Assembly: GCF_022549215.1 (NCBI RefSeq)
Contig: NZ_JAKZFC010000005.1
Span: forward strand, 62,001 to 126,000
Reading direction: 5' to 3'
Length of the DNA stretch: 64,000 bases
From: Solibacillus palustris
GTDB lineage: Bacteria > Bacillota > Bacilli > Bacillales_A > Planococcaceae
Positions 55,716-64,000 of this stretch are shown piece after piece. A program made the translations under genes and the position numbers. Under the pieces are notes generated by a model. It worked only from the letters and a program-made list of their open reading frames with translations. It was not told the DNA's origin and did no database searches. The stretch's first letter is position 1; each line of letters opens with the position of its first letter.

Positions 55716-56729
55716 ATGGTATTAAAATTAGCAATTAACGGATTTGGACGAATCGGACGATTAGTGTTCCGTGAAGCGATGAAGCATGAGGAATTTGAAG
55801 TAGTTGCAGTAAATGACTTAACAGACGCTGGTCAATTAGCGCATCTTTTAAAGTATGACTCAGTACACGGTGTATACGATGCAGATGTGCAAGCAGAAGA
55901 AAACGCATTTATTGTCAATGGTAAACAAATTCAAGTGTTTTCAGAAAAAGATCCTGCCAATTTACCATGGGGTGAGCTTGGCGTAGATGTAGTATTAGAA
56001 TGTACAGGTAAATGGCGTTCTCTGGAAGAAGTGTCTCGCCACATCCAAGCAGGTGCGAAAAAAGCGATTCTTTCAGCACCAGCAAAAGGCGATATGCCAA
56101 CCTACGTAATGGGTGTTAACCATACAGATTACAATCCATCTCAGGATGTCATTTCTAACGCATCTTGTACAACAAACTGTTTAGCACCTCTTGCAAAAGT
56201 GTTAGATGAAAAGTTCGGTATTAAACGCGGAATGATGACAACTATTCACTCATATACAAATGACCAACGCATCCTTGATTTCCCACACTCTGACCCACGT
56301 CGTGCGCGTGCAGGTGCGGTATCGATGATTCCAACAACTACAGGCGCGGCGGTAGCAGTCTCGCAAGTATTACCTCAATTAAAAGGGAAATTAGACGGCT
56401 TCTCTATGCGTGTACCAACACCAAATGTATCATGTGTGGACTTAGTTGCAGAATTAAACACAGATGTAACATTAGAAGAAGTGAACGGTGCGTTAAAAGC
56501 AGCAGCAGATGGCGAGTTAAAAGGCATTTTAGCGTATAACGAATTACCGCTTGTATCGATCGACTATAACGGTAATCCAGCTTCTTCAACGATTGATGGC
56601 TTATCTACAATGGTTATGGAAAGTCGTATGGTAAAAGTGGTTTCTTGGTATGACAATGAAATTGGCTATTCAACTCGTTTAATGGATTTAGCATTATACA
56701 TTGCAGGTCGTGGAATTGAGAAAGCATAA
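55716..56729 (+). CDS. gapA: Glyceraldehyde-3-phosphate dehydrogenase (glycolytic)
   Basis: NAD+-dependent oxidation of GAP to 1,3-bisphosphoglycerate. 337 residues. N-terminal I-N-G-F-G-R-I-G-R, N-D-L (Asp binding the adenosine ribose, NAD preference), catalytic Cys in S-N-A-S-C-T-T-N-C (~152) and His in H-S-Y-T. ATG 55716 with GGAGGA 6 nt upstream; an in-frame ATG at 55701 precedes the ribosome site. Downstream of cggR as in Bacillus. Confidence 0.97.
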   Translation: MVLKLAINGFGRIGRLVFREAMKHEEFEVVAVNDLTDAGQLAHLLKYDSVHGVYDADVQAEENAFIVNGKQIQVFSEKDPANLPWGELGVDVVLECTGKWRSLEEVSRHIQAGAKKAILSAPAKGDMPTYVMGVNHTDYNPSQDVISNASCTTNCLAPLAKVLDEKFGIKRGMMTTIHSYTNDQRILDFPHSDPRRARAGAVSMIPTTTGAAVAVSQVLPQLKGKLDGFSMRVPTPNVSCVDLVAELNTDVTLEEVNGALKAAADGELKGILAYNELPLVSIDYNGNPASSTIDGLSTMVMESRMVKVVSWYDNEIGYSTRLMDLALYIAGRGIEKA

Positions 56730-56873
56730 TTTTCGTCTAATTAAAACGAATGCTTAGATTTGTTTAATGTGACATACTTTTTATAAACCGAAGAAAAAGT
56801 GTGACATAATACAAGTTATTCGTCATAAAAAGTATAGCCTTTAATTTCAGAACGACTTATAATATATAAGGGT

Positions 56874-56919
56874 AAAGAGCGGCAGGGAATTACAATTACC
56901 CGAACCGCTCTTTTTTTTC
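56874..56919 (+). terminator. Terminator between gapA and pgk
   Basis: AGAGCGG and CCGCTCT with inner GGG/CCC, followed by eight T. Confidence 0.85.
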
Positions 56920-57022
56920 GGAAAAACCTTATTAATAAGGGCAGTGCAAGACAGTACTGCTGAATTTTGATACTATTTAAATTGGTGGATAGGAAAGTAC
57001 AAATTTTTCAAGGAAATCCACA

Positions 57023-57071
57023 TAAAAAAAGACATCATTTCTCGCTATTTTGGCGTGAAATGTGCTTTTCT
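57023..57071. terminator. Second hairpin upstream of pgk
   Basis: ATTTCTCGC and GCGTGAAAT form the core of a stem extended by AAGAC/GTGCTTTT; minus strand ends in a seven-T run, plus strand in TTTTC. It may block antisense transcription or attenuate pgk. Confidence 0.5.
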
Positions 57072-57136
57072 AAAACTAACACATATTAGTAACAGATAAC
57101 GATTACTGGAATCATAATTGAAGGAGGATTTTCTTT

Positions 57137-58321
57137 ATGTTTTTAAAGAAGTCAATGAACGATGTAGATGTAAAAGGGAAACGCGTATTTGTACGTGTGG
57201 ATTTTAATGTGCCGATGGAAGCGGGTCAAATTACTGACGAAACACGTATTCGTGCAGCAATCCCAACAATCGAGCAATTAGTAAACGCAGGTGCAAAAGT
57301 GATCTTAGCGTCACATCTTGGCCGTCCAAAAGGCGAAGTGAACGAAGAGATGCGTTTAACGGCTGTTGGTACACGCTTAGCAGAAATTATGAACAAGCCT
57401 GTTACAAAGTTAGATGAGTCAATCGGTGAAGCAGTTGAAGCATCAGTAAATAACATGCAAGACGGCGATATCGTGCTACTTGAAAACGTACGCTTCCATA
57501 AAGGGGAAGAAAAAAATGATGCAGCATTAGCACAAGAATTTGCTAAATTAGCAGACCTTTATATTAATGATGCGTTCGGCGCAGCTCACCGTGCACATGC
57601 TTCAACAGAGGGAATCGCGAAGTTCGTTCCTGCAGTATCAGGTTTACTAATGGAAAAAGAACTAGACGTACTTGGTAAAGCATTATCAAATCCAGAGCGT
57701 CCATTTACAGCGATTATCGGTGGCGCAAAAGTTAAAGATAAAATTGGCGTAATTGAAAACTTATTAGATAAAGTAGATCACTTAATTATCGGTGGTGGCT
57801 TAGTATTTACATTCGTAAAAGCAATGGGCCATGATATCGGTAAATCATTATTAGAAGAAGATAAAATTGAATTAGCAAAAAGCTTCATCGAGCAAGCAAA
57901 AGCAAAAGGTGTTCAGTTACACATGCCAGTAGATGCAGTAGTAGCAAACGAATTCTCAAAAGATGCACAAACACAAGTAGTAGCAATTGATGCAATTCCA
58001 TCTGATTGGATGGGTCTTGATATCGGACCAAAAACAGCTGAAAATTATGCAGAAGTAATTAAAGCTTCAAAATTAATCATTTGGAACGGACCAATGGGTG
58101 TATTCGAAATGGAAAAATTCGCGAACGGCACAAAAACAGTTGCCGATGCAATGGCTGTAACAGAAGGCTACACAATTATTGGTGGCGGTGACTCAGCAGC
58201 AGCAGTAGAAAAATTCGAAGTAGCCGACAAAATGGATCATATCTCAACAGGTGGCGGTGCGTCATTAGAGTTAATGGAAGGTAAAGCATTACCTGGTATC
58301 GTCGCGTTAAATGATAAATAG
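57137..58321 (+). CDS. pgk: Phosphoglycerate kinase
   Basis: 1,3-BPG + ADP to 3-PG + ATP. 394 residues, usual length. R-V-D-F-N-V-P-M (about 21-28), H-L-G-R-P-K (~61), catalytic Arg region and [11 protein letters not shown] near 350 are present. AAGGAGG 8 nt before ATG 57137. Heads pgk-tpiA-gpmI-eno. Confidence 0.97.
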   Translation: MFLKKSMNDVDVKGKRVFVRVDFNVPMEAGQITDETRIRAAIPTIEQLVNAGAKVILASHLGRPKGEVNEEMRLTAVGTRLAEIMNKPVTKLDESIGEAVEASVNNMQDGDIVLLENVRFHKGEEKNDAALAQEFAKLADLYINDAFGAAHRAHASTEGIAKFVPAVSGLLMEKELDVLGKALSNPERPFTAIIGGAKVKDKIGVIENLLDKVDHLIIGGGLVFTFVKAMGHDIGKSLLEEDKIELAKSFIEQAKAKGVQLHMPVDAVVANEFSKDAQTQVVAIDAIPSDWMGLDIGPKTAENYAEVIKASKLIIWNGPMGVFEMEKFANGTKTVADAMAVTEGYTIIGGGDSAAAVEKFEVADKMDHISTGGGASLELMEGKALPGIVALNDK

Positions 58322-58334
58322 GAGGGATTCTTGA

Positions 58335-59096
58335 ATGCGTAAACCAATCGTAGCAGGAAACTGGAAAATGTATAAAACATTTGATGAGGCGGTTGATTTT
58401 GTTGAAGAGATTCAACAAGCAATACCTTCTCCAGAAAAGGTAGATGCCGTTATTTGTGCACCAGCACTATATTTACCTACATTAGTGGTAGCGGCAGAAG
58501 ACTCGTCTTTAGCAATCGGTGCGCAAAACATGCACTTTGAAGATGAAGGCGCATTTACAGGCGAAATCAGTCCAGCAATGCTGTCAAACATCAATGTAGA
58601 CTATGTCATTTTAGGGCATTCAGAGCGCCGAGAACTATTTAACGAAACAGATGAAGCAGTTAACAAAAAAGTCCGTGCAGCCTTAAATCACGGAATCGTG
58701 CCAATTATTTGCTGTGGTGAAACATTAGAAGAGCGTGAAGCTGGTTCTACAGAAAGCAAGGTTGCGGGTCAAATGACAAAAGCGTTAGAAGGTTTCTCAG
58801 CGGCTGAAGTAGAGCATATGGTTATTGCTTATGAACCAATTTGGGCAATCGGAACAGGCAAAACAGCAACAGCAGATGATGCCAATGCAGTGTGCGGTTC
58901 GATTCGTGCAGTCGTAGTAAACTTATATGGCAAAGACACAGCAGAAAAAGTACGCATTCAGTACGGCGGTAGTGTAAAGCCAGAAAATATCGAAGAATTA
59001 TTAGCAAAAGAACATATTGATGGTGCATTAGTTGGTGGTGCAAGCTTACAACCTGCGTCATTTATGAAATTATTGGAGGCGGCAGCAAATGCCTAA
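58335..59096 (+). CDS. tpiA: Triosephosphate isomerase
   Basis: Interconverts DHAP and GAP. 253 residues. N-W-K-M-Y-K with catalytic Lys (~13), G-H-S-E-R-R with His (~96), [11 protein letters not shown] with catalytic Glu (~168) and the mobile loop. 13 nt after pgk; stop overlaps gpmI by 8 nt. Confidence 0.97.
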   Translation: MRKPIVAGNWKMYKTFDEAVDFVEEIQQAIPSPEKVDAVICAPALYLPTLVVAAEDSSLAIGAQNMHFEDEGAFTGEISPAMLSNINVDYVILGHSERRELFNETDEAVNKKVRAALNHGIVPIICCGETLEEREAGSTESKVAGQMTKALEGFSAAEVEHMVIAYEPIWAIGTGKTATADDANAVCGSIRAVVVNLYGKDTAEKVRIQYGGSVKPENIEELLAKEHIDGALVGGASLQPASFMKLLEAAANA

Positions 59097-60630
59097 ACAA
59101 CCCGTAGCACTCATTATTTTAGATGGTTTTGCCTTTCGTGAAGAAGTGAAAGGGAACGCTGTTGCACAAGCCAACAAACCAAACTTTGATCGTTATTGGA
59201 GCACTTACCCACACGCAACACTAACTGCGAGTGGTGAAGCTGTTGGTCTACCAGATGGCCAAATGGGGAACTCTGAAGTAGGGCACTTAAATATTGGTGC
59301 AGGCCGCATTGTGTATCAAAGCTTAACACGTATCCATAAATCGATTCGCGAAGGCGATTTCTTCCGTAACGAAAAGTTTTTAGCAGCAGTAGAACATGCG
59401 AAAAAGCATGGTTCAAAATTACACTTAATGGGCTTACTATCAGATGGTGGGGTACACAGCCATTATGAGCATCTGTTTGCGCTATTAAAAATAGCAAAAG
59501 CAAATGGTTTAAAAGATGTATACGTTCATGGATTCTTAGATGGTCGTGATGTTGGTCCAACAACAGCGCGTAAATACATTTTAGAAACAGAAAAGCAAAT
59601 GACCGAAATCGGTGTAGGAAAATTTGCATCGATTCACGGTCGTTATTATGCGATGGACCGCGACAAACGTTGGGAGCGCGTTAGCTTAACATACAACGCG
59701 TTAGTGGACGGTATCGGTCACACTGCATCAACAGCTCATTCGGGTATAGAATCTTCATATGAGCGTGAAGTAAATGATGAGTTCGTTATTCCGTTTGTAC
59801 TTACAGAAGAAGGTGCACCAGTTGCAACAATTAATACGAATGATGCAGTAGTCTTTTTCAACTTCCGTCCGGACCGTGCGATACAATTATCAAAGGTGCT
59901 TACGAATGAAGCGTTTGACGCGATGCCATTATCAGAAAAGCATCCAAAAAATTTAAAATTCGTGTCATTCACGCATTATAGTGACGATGTGGTCGCAGAT
60001 GTTGCGTTTGAAAATGATAACTTACTGAACACAGTTGGTGAAGTCATTTCAAAAGCAGGGAAAACGCAGCTGCGTATTGCCGAAACGGAAAAGTATCCGC
60101 ACGTAACATTCTTTATGAGTGGCGGTCGTGAGGAAACTTTTGCAGGCGAGGAGCGTATTTTAATTGCCTCACCAAAAGTTGCAACTTATGACTTAAAGCC
60201 AGAAATGAGTGCCTATGAGGTAACAGATGCCTTACTTGCTGCGATTGCAGCGGATAAGTTTGACGGCATTATCCTAAACTTCGCGAATCCAGATATGGTA
60301 GGACATTCAGGTATGCTAGCGCCAACTATTAAAGCAATAGAAGCGGTAGATGTATGTTTAGGTCGCGTGGTAGATGCGATACTAGCAAAAGGTGGTCAAG
60401 CGATTATTACGGCCGATCACGGGAACTCAGATGAGGTTGTGACAGTAGATGATCAACCAATGACAGCCCACACAACAAACCCAGTGCCAGTCATCGTAAC
60501 AAAACCAGGTGTTCAGTTACATGAAGACGGTATCTTAGCAGATTTAGCGCCAACAATGCTTGCGCTAATGAATATTGCGCAGCCTGCTGAAATGACAGGT
60601 AAATCATTAATTATGCCAAACGAACAATAG
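59089..60630 (+). CDS. gpmI: 2,3-bisphosphoglycerate-independent phosphoglycerate mutase
   Basis: 3-PG to 2-PG, Mn-dependent alkaline-phosphatase superfamily. 513 residues. L-I-I-L-D-G-F (metal Asp ~12), catalytic Ser in M-G-N-S-E-V-G-H (~62), F-F-N-F-R-P-D-R, and metal residues in N-P-D-M-V-G-H and A-D-H-G-N-S-D. In spore formers its pH-sensitive Mn dependence preserves 3-PG in the spore. Ribosome site GGAGG lies inside tpiA. Confidence 0.96.
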   Translation: MPKQPVALIILDGFAFREEVKGNAVAQANKPNFDRYWSTYPHATLTASGEAVGLPDGQMGNSEVGHLNIGAGRIVYQSLTRIHKSIREGDFFRNEKFLAAVEHAKKHGSKLHLMGLLSDGGVHSHYEHLFALLKIAKANGLKDVYVHGFLDGRDVGPTTARKYILETEKQMTEIGVGKFASIHGRYYAMDRDKRWERVSLTYNALVDGIGHTASTAHSGIESSYEREVNDEFVIPFVLTEEGAPVATINTNDAVVFFNFRPDRAIQLSKVLTNEAFDAMPLSEKHPKNLKFVSFTHYSDDVVADVAFENDNLLNTVGEVISKAGKTQLRIAETEKYPHVTFFMSGGREETFAGEERILIASPKVATYDLKPEMSAYEVTDALLAAIAADKFDGIILNFANPDMVGHSGMLAPTIKAIEAVDVCLGRVVDAILAKGGQAIITADHGNSDEVVTVDDQPMTAHTTNPVPVIVTKPGVQLHEDGILADLAPTMLALMNIAQPAEMTGKSLIMPNEQ

Positions 60631-60681
60631 TTTTCGTACGGTTGATTATATAGGTAGTTTAAGTTTTACATTACCATCTAA

Positions 60682-62004
<1,323 letters not shown>

Positions 62005-62009
62005 TTTTT

Positions 62010-62046
62010 CGGCGCTCGGGGATTTAATTTCCTCGGGCGTTTTTAA
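62010..62046 (+). terminator. Terminator after eno
   Basis: CGCTCGGGGA and TCCTCGGGCG pair with two G-U pairs, followed by TTTTTA. Confidence 0.8.
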
Positions 62047-62047
62047 T

Positions 62048-62200
62048 TATTAGAGCTAGGATATTAGGAGAAATGGCGTTTTTATTAGAAGAAAATGTGT
62101 ATTTATTAGAACAAACGCTAGATATATTAGAACTTTTTAAGGATATATTAGAAGAAATGACATACATATTAGAATAAATCGCAATTATATTAGAAAATCA
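62048..62200. repeat. Array of TATTAG(A/G) motifs with exact 21-nt period
   Basis: TATTAG starts at 62062, 62083, 62104, 62125, 62146, 62167 and 62188, i.e. seven motifs at exactly 21 nt; an eighth at 62048 is 14 nt before the first. The kept part is about 8 nt (TATTAGAA, with one GG variant), while the other 13 nt of each unit vary freely. On the minus strand it reads TTCTAATA and lies directly 3' of the NERD-domain gene. 21 nt is two DNA helical turns and also seven codons; one frame gives a Leu-Leu-Glu heptad pattern but is broken by a stop. Confidence 0.9.
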
Positions 62201-62218
62201 CGTAAAACTTCCATTAAT

Positions 62219-63148
62219 TCACCAACTATCAGGAATGATATAAAATGCGCCTTTATTAGTGCCATGTTTTTCTAAACCTAATTTCCTTAACATTTTTGAT
62301 GCTGTGTGTATGCAGGGGATGTTGAAAAACTCTCGAAACTCTTTATTCGTAATTCGAGGGCTTATTAAAATACGATAATGAACTAAAGATTCAATAATGG
62401 CATCTTTATTTTTAGTTTGACATATGCTGCATTCAAAATAACCCTGTTTATAATACATTACATTTAAATATTGGCATTGCTTACAGAGGACACCTTTACG
62501 AAGGCGATGCTTTTCAATTGTGCGACGAGGTGGGAGCTGCTTATAGAGCAGTGCAAAATGATTTTGCAAAATGGATAAATTTGCTTGAGGCTTGGGATGC
62601 TGTTCATATAATTTTTCTAGATAGTAGGGAACGCCACTAATATGCATAATTGGATAATCCATTAAGGAAGAGTCCAGTTTTGCACGTATATTTGCAATTA
62701 CAACCATGTAATAGACGGGAATCGATATTTGCCACGTTTTTAACAAATACTCGATAAATAATTGATGACGGTAGGCTTGGTCGAAGGGGTTTGGGAAGTT
62801 TTCTTGGAGGTTGGATTCAGAAACTCGATAAAATTCATGTAACGCAGGTTTATAAAACAATGTGCCCGAAATTTGCTTTACTTCGAAAATAACAATAAAA
62901 TGTGCCGTAACGAGCAGACCATCTATTTGGTGCGTATAGCCGCTAGCGTTTACGCATTCAAAATTATAATAAATGCGTCCCTTACTTCTAAGATTGTAGT
63001 CTGATATCACGCGCTTCAATTTTTCCTCACCCGCTAGCCCAGCATTTAAACGATAAAGCTTTTGCTGAAATGTGGTAACTTCTAAATCGTCGGGATTCAG
63101 GCGTTTATTGACGGCATCGATAAAAAAATAATGTTTAGATTTTTGCAT
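62219..63148 (-). CDS. NERD-domain protein with zinc ribbon and winged helix
   Basis: 309 residues. N-terminal NERD (nuclease-related) domain, about 25-140, with PD-(D/E)xK-like residues: G-E-E (~42), Q-I-D-G-L-L-V (Asp ~76) and F-E-V-K-Q (Glu, Lys ~90). Next a zinc ribbon C-K-Q-C...C-S-I-C (about 220-245), then a wHTH-like C-terminus (I-T-N-K-E-F-R-E-F-F...M-L-R-K-L-G-L). Likely a DNA- or RNA-acting nuclease; role unknown. The ATG at 63148, 8 nt after AAGGAGG, is chosen over GTG 63157. Monocistronic; the 21-nt motif array begins within 20 nt of its stop. Confidence 0.82.
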   Translation of the reverse strand: MQKSKHYFFIDAVNKRLNPDDLEVTTFQQKLYRLNAGLAGEEKLKRVISDYNLRSKGRIYYNFECVNASGYTHQIDGLLVTAHFIVIFEVKQISGTLFYKPALHEFYRVSESNLQENFPNPFDQAYRHQLFIEYLLKTWQISIPVYYMVVIANIRAKLDSSLMDYPIMHISGVPYYLEKLYEQHPKPQANLSILQNHFALLYKQLPPRRTIEKHRLRKGVLCKQCQYLNVMYYKQGYFECSICQTKNKDAIIESLVHYRILISPRITNKEFREFFNIPCIHTASKMLRKLGLEKHGTNKGAFYIIPDSW

Positions 63149-63548
63149 GTAGTTCACCTCCTTATGACCAATTTACAATAGAGAAAGAGTTTTAACAAGT
63201 TGCCTAATTTGATAAAAATTATAATCCAAGATCTAATTCCAGAGACATAAAAATAAAGCCATTATCAATGGAGCTAAAGTATTTTATTCGTTTTTAATTA
63301 AGTGGTCAAAAGGAATTTTTGCTCTATGGATATCAGGCCAAAATTCTAATATAGGCAATCCATATCACAGTGAAATTCCGTTTGTTACTAACAAAAAATA
63401 AGCAATAATCATTCTGGGGAAAGCGGCATCTGTAAATAATTATCCACAGGAGTCAATCTGGTGTTCTTTGGAAAGAAATATTGTAAAGATGAGTGGATTT
63501 TGCTATACTGATTTGTATTGTGACGTCCATAACTAGGAGGTGGAGCAA
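63149..63548. other. Intergenic region NERD gene-secG
   Basis: Divergent promoters expected. On the minus strand 63284-63364 is a 26-codon open stretch reading LPILEFWPDIHRAKIPFDH, which looks protein-like but has no start or ribosome site, so it may be a gene remnant. Upstream of secG, GCTATACTG (~63501) resembles an extended -10. Nothing else is supported. Confidence 0.4.
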
Positions 63549-63776
63549 ATGCATACATTATTAATGGTATTACTTATTATCGTAGCCCTGTCTTTAGTTG
63601 TTGTGGTATTACTACAATCAGGTAAGAGCGCAGGTTTATCAGGTGCCATCTCTGGTGGAGCTGAGCAACTTTTCGGTAAGCAGAAAGCTCGCGGGATGGA
63701 TTTAGTATTACACCGCGTAACGATTGTTCTTTCTGTATTATTCTTCGTATTAGCATTAGCTATTACAAAATTCTAA
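63549..63776 (+). CDS. secG: Preprotein translocase subunit SecG
   Basis: 75 residues, two membrane helices (about 2-22 and 52-72) joined by the cytoplasmic loop [23 protein letters not shown], the SecG signature. Assists SecYE/SecA export. ATG 63549 lies 8 nt after AGGAGG; an in-frame GTG at 63540 overlaps the ribosome site. SecG near eno is the common Bacillus order. Confidence 0.95.
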   Translation: MHTLLMVLLIIVALSLVVVVLLQSGKSAGLSGAISGGAEQLFGKQKARGMDLVLHRVTIVLSVLFFVLALAITKF

Positions 63777-63793
63777 TCGAATGAATCTAAGTC

Positions 63794-63830
63794 GCCTAAC
63801 CGAGCACATTGCTTTCGGTTAGGCTTTTTC
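63794..63830 (+). terminator. Terminator of secG
   Basis: GCCTAACCGA (63794-63803) pairs perfectly with TCGGTTAGGC (63815-63824), then TTTTTCTTTT. Confidence 0.9.
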
Positions 63831-63853
63831 TTTTAGTCCACTTCAAAACACAG

Positions 63854-63911
63854 TATAATAGAAGAAATGGAAAGTTTTACGCGATTCGAAGGTGTGTTCG
63901 AATCGTATTTT
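63854..63911 (+). other. TATAAT box followed by a perfect hairpin
   Basis: TATAAT (63854-63859), then CGATTCGAA (63882-63890) and TTCGAATCG (63897-63905) with TATTTTT after. It looks like a promoter followed within ~25 nt by a terminator, but the -35 box is poor. It directly precedes repeat copy D. Confidence 0.4.
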
Positions 63912-63920
63912 TCATATACT

Positions 63921-64000
63921 ATAACTACTTTCAGTGAGTGTTCAAACCCCAACCGAAAGTAGTTAAAGCCTCTGGCGGATGTCATGGATTCGGAAAGGAG
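63921..64000 (+). repeat. Structured non-coding repeat, copy D (cut by the window end)
   Basis: AACTACTTTC (63923-63932) pairs with GAAAGTAGTT (63955-63964); the enclosed part holds GTTCAAACCCC, as in copy C (GTTCAGACCCC). Then GCCTCTGGCGGATGTCA (63968-63984), 15 of 17 identical to copy C, and AGGAG after 11 nt. Copy D lacks the two inner hairpins of copy C. Confidence 0.6.

Larger units (their letters stand above)
56730..57136. other. gapA-pgk intergenic region
   Basis: About 400 nt without a gene. It holds a strong terminator (56874-56919) and a second hairpin (57023-57071), plus a small stem GCAGT/ACTGC near 56943-56962. A TATAAT-like box (56860s) precedes the terminator. A promoter for pgk must lie after 56920, but no clear -35/-10 pair was found. 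Confidence 0.5.

Noticed and set aside
59114-59629. 171-codon minus-strand ORF inside gpmI
   Set aside because: Antisense shadow rich in His/Leu, typical of the reverse reading of this codon usage.
62048-62200. CRISPR array interpretation of the 21-nt periodic repeat
   Set aside because: The conserved part is only about 8 nt and spacers are 13 nt; no cas genes are present. Far below CRISPR repeat and spacer sizes.

Overview
The window reads as a chromosomal segment of an AT-rich, spore-forming Gram-positive bacterium of the Bacillales, most likely Planococcaceae (Solibacillus/Lysinibacillus type). Evidence: gene order close to Bacillus subtilis in several blocks (yhfH-lplJ-lcfB; hprK-lgt-ppaX-yvoF-his operon; yvcD-trxB-yvcI-rapZ-yvcK-whiA-crh-clpP-tRNA-Arg; cggR-gapA-pgk-tpiA-gpmI-eno-secG), strong AGGAGG ribosome sites with frequent TTG/GTG starts, a spore-coat protein, and Gram-positive regulatory sites (CtsR, CggR, FadR, Fur). 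Genus is an inference from family knowledge, not from a search.

Layout. 1-2.7 kb: end of a YhgE/Pip membrane protein, a tiny YhfH zinc-finger protein missed by simple ORF calling, and lipoate ligase. 2.7-3.3 kb: copy A of a ~0.6 kb non-coding interspersed repeat. 3.4-8.2 kb: a Bce-type peptide-antibiotic sensing and resistance module (response regulator, kinase, ATPase, permease) with an unrecognised 140-aa gene inside it. 8.3-15 kb: acyl-CoA ligase with a FadR-like operator, S9 peptidase, DedA protein, enoyl-CoA hydratase, EAL-HDOD protein. 15.2-19.2 kb: Fur-controlled siderophore uptake genes in a divergent arrangement. 19.4-24 kb: YitT protein, cytochrome c551, hprK, lgt, ppaX, acetyltransferase. 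24.2-29.9 kb: histidine operon hisZGDBHF(IE), which lacks hisA. 30-37.8 kb: yvcD to clpP and a tRNA-Arg gene.

38.4-51.4 kb is the main accessory island: a complete reductive pyrimidine (uracil/thymine) degradation cluster. An NCS1 permease imports the base; PreT/PreA-like dihydropyrimidine dehydrogenase, dihydropyrimidinase, an M20 N-carbamoyl-beta-alanine amidase, a class III aminotransferase and a CoA-acylating semialdehyde dehydrogenase would take uracil to acetyl-CoA. A PucR regulator sits divergent from the amidase. The second copy (B) of the 0.6 kb repeat lies between the two halves of this cluster.

51.6-54.4 kb: spore coat protein, a LemA / 44-aa peptide / TPM-domain operon, a second structured repeat family (copy C) and a small glutaredoxin-like protein. 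54.5-62 kb: the CggR-controlled lower glycolysis operon, with a well-spaced CggR operator. 62.05-62.2 kb: a striking array of TATTAG(A) motifs at an exact 21-nt period, directly 3' of a NERD-nuclease/Zn-ribbon/wHTH gene. The window ends with secG and a truncated second copy (D) of the structured repeat. The strongest candidates for something undescribed are the 21-nt array beside the NERD gene, the A/B repeat and the C/D repeat.
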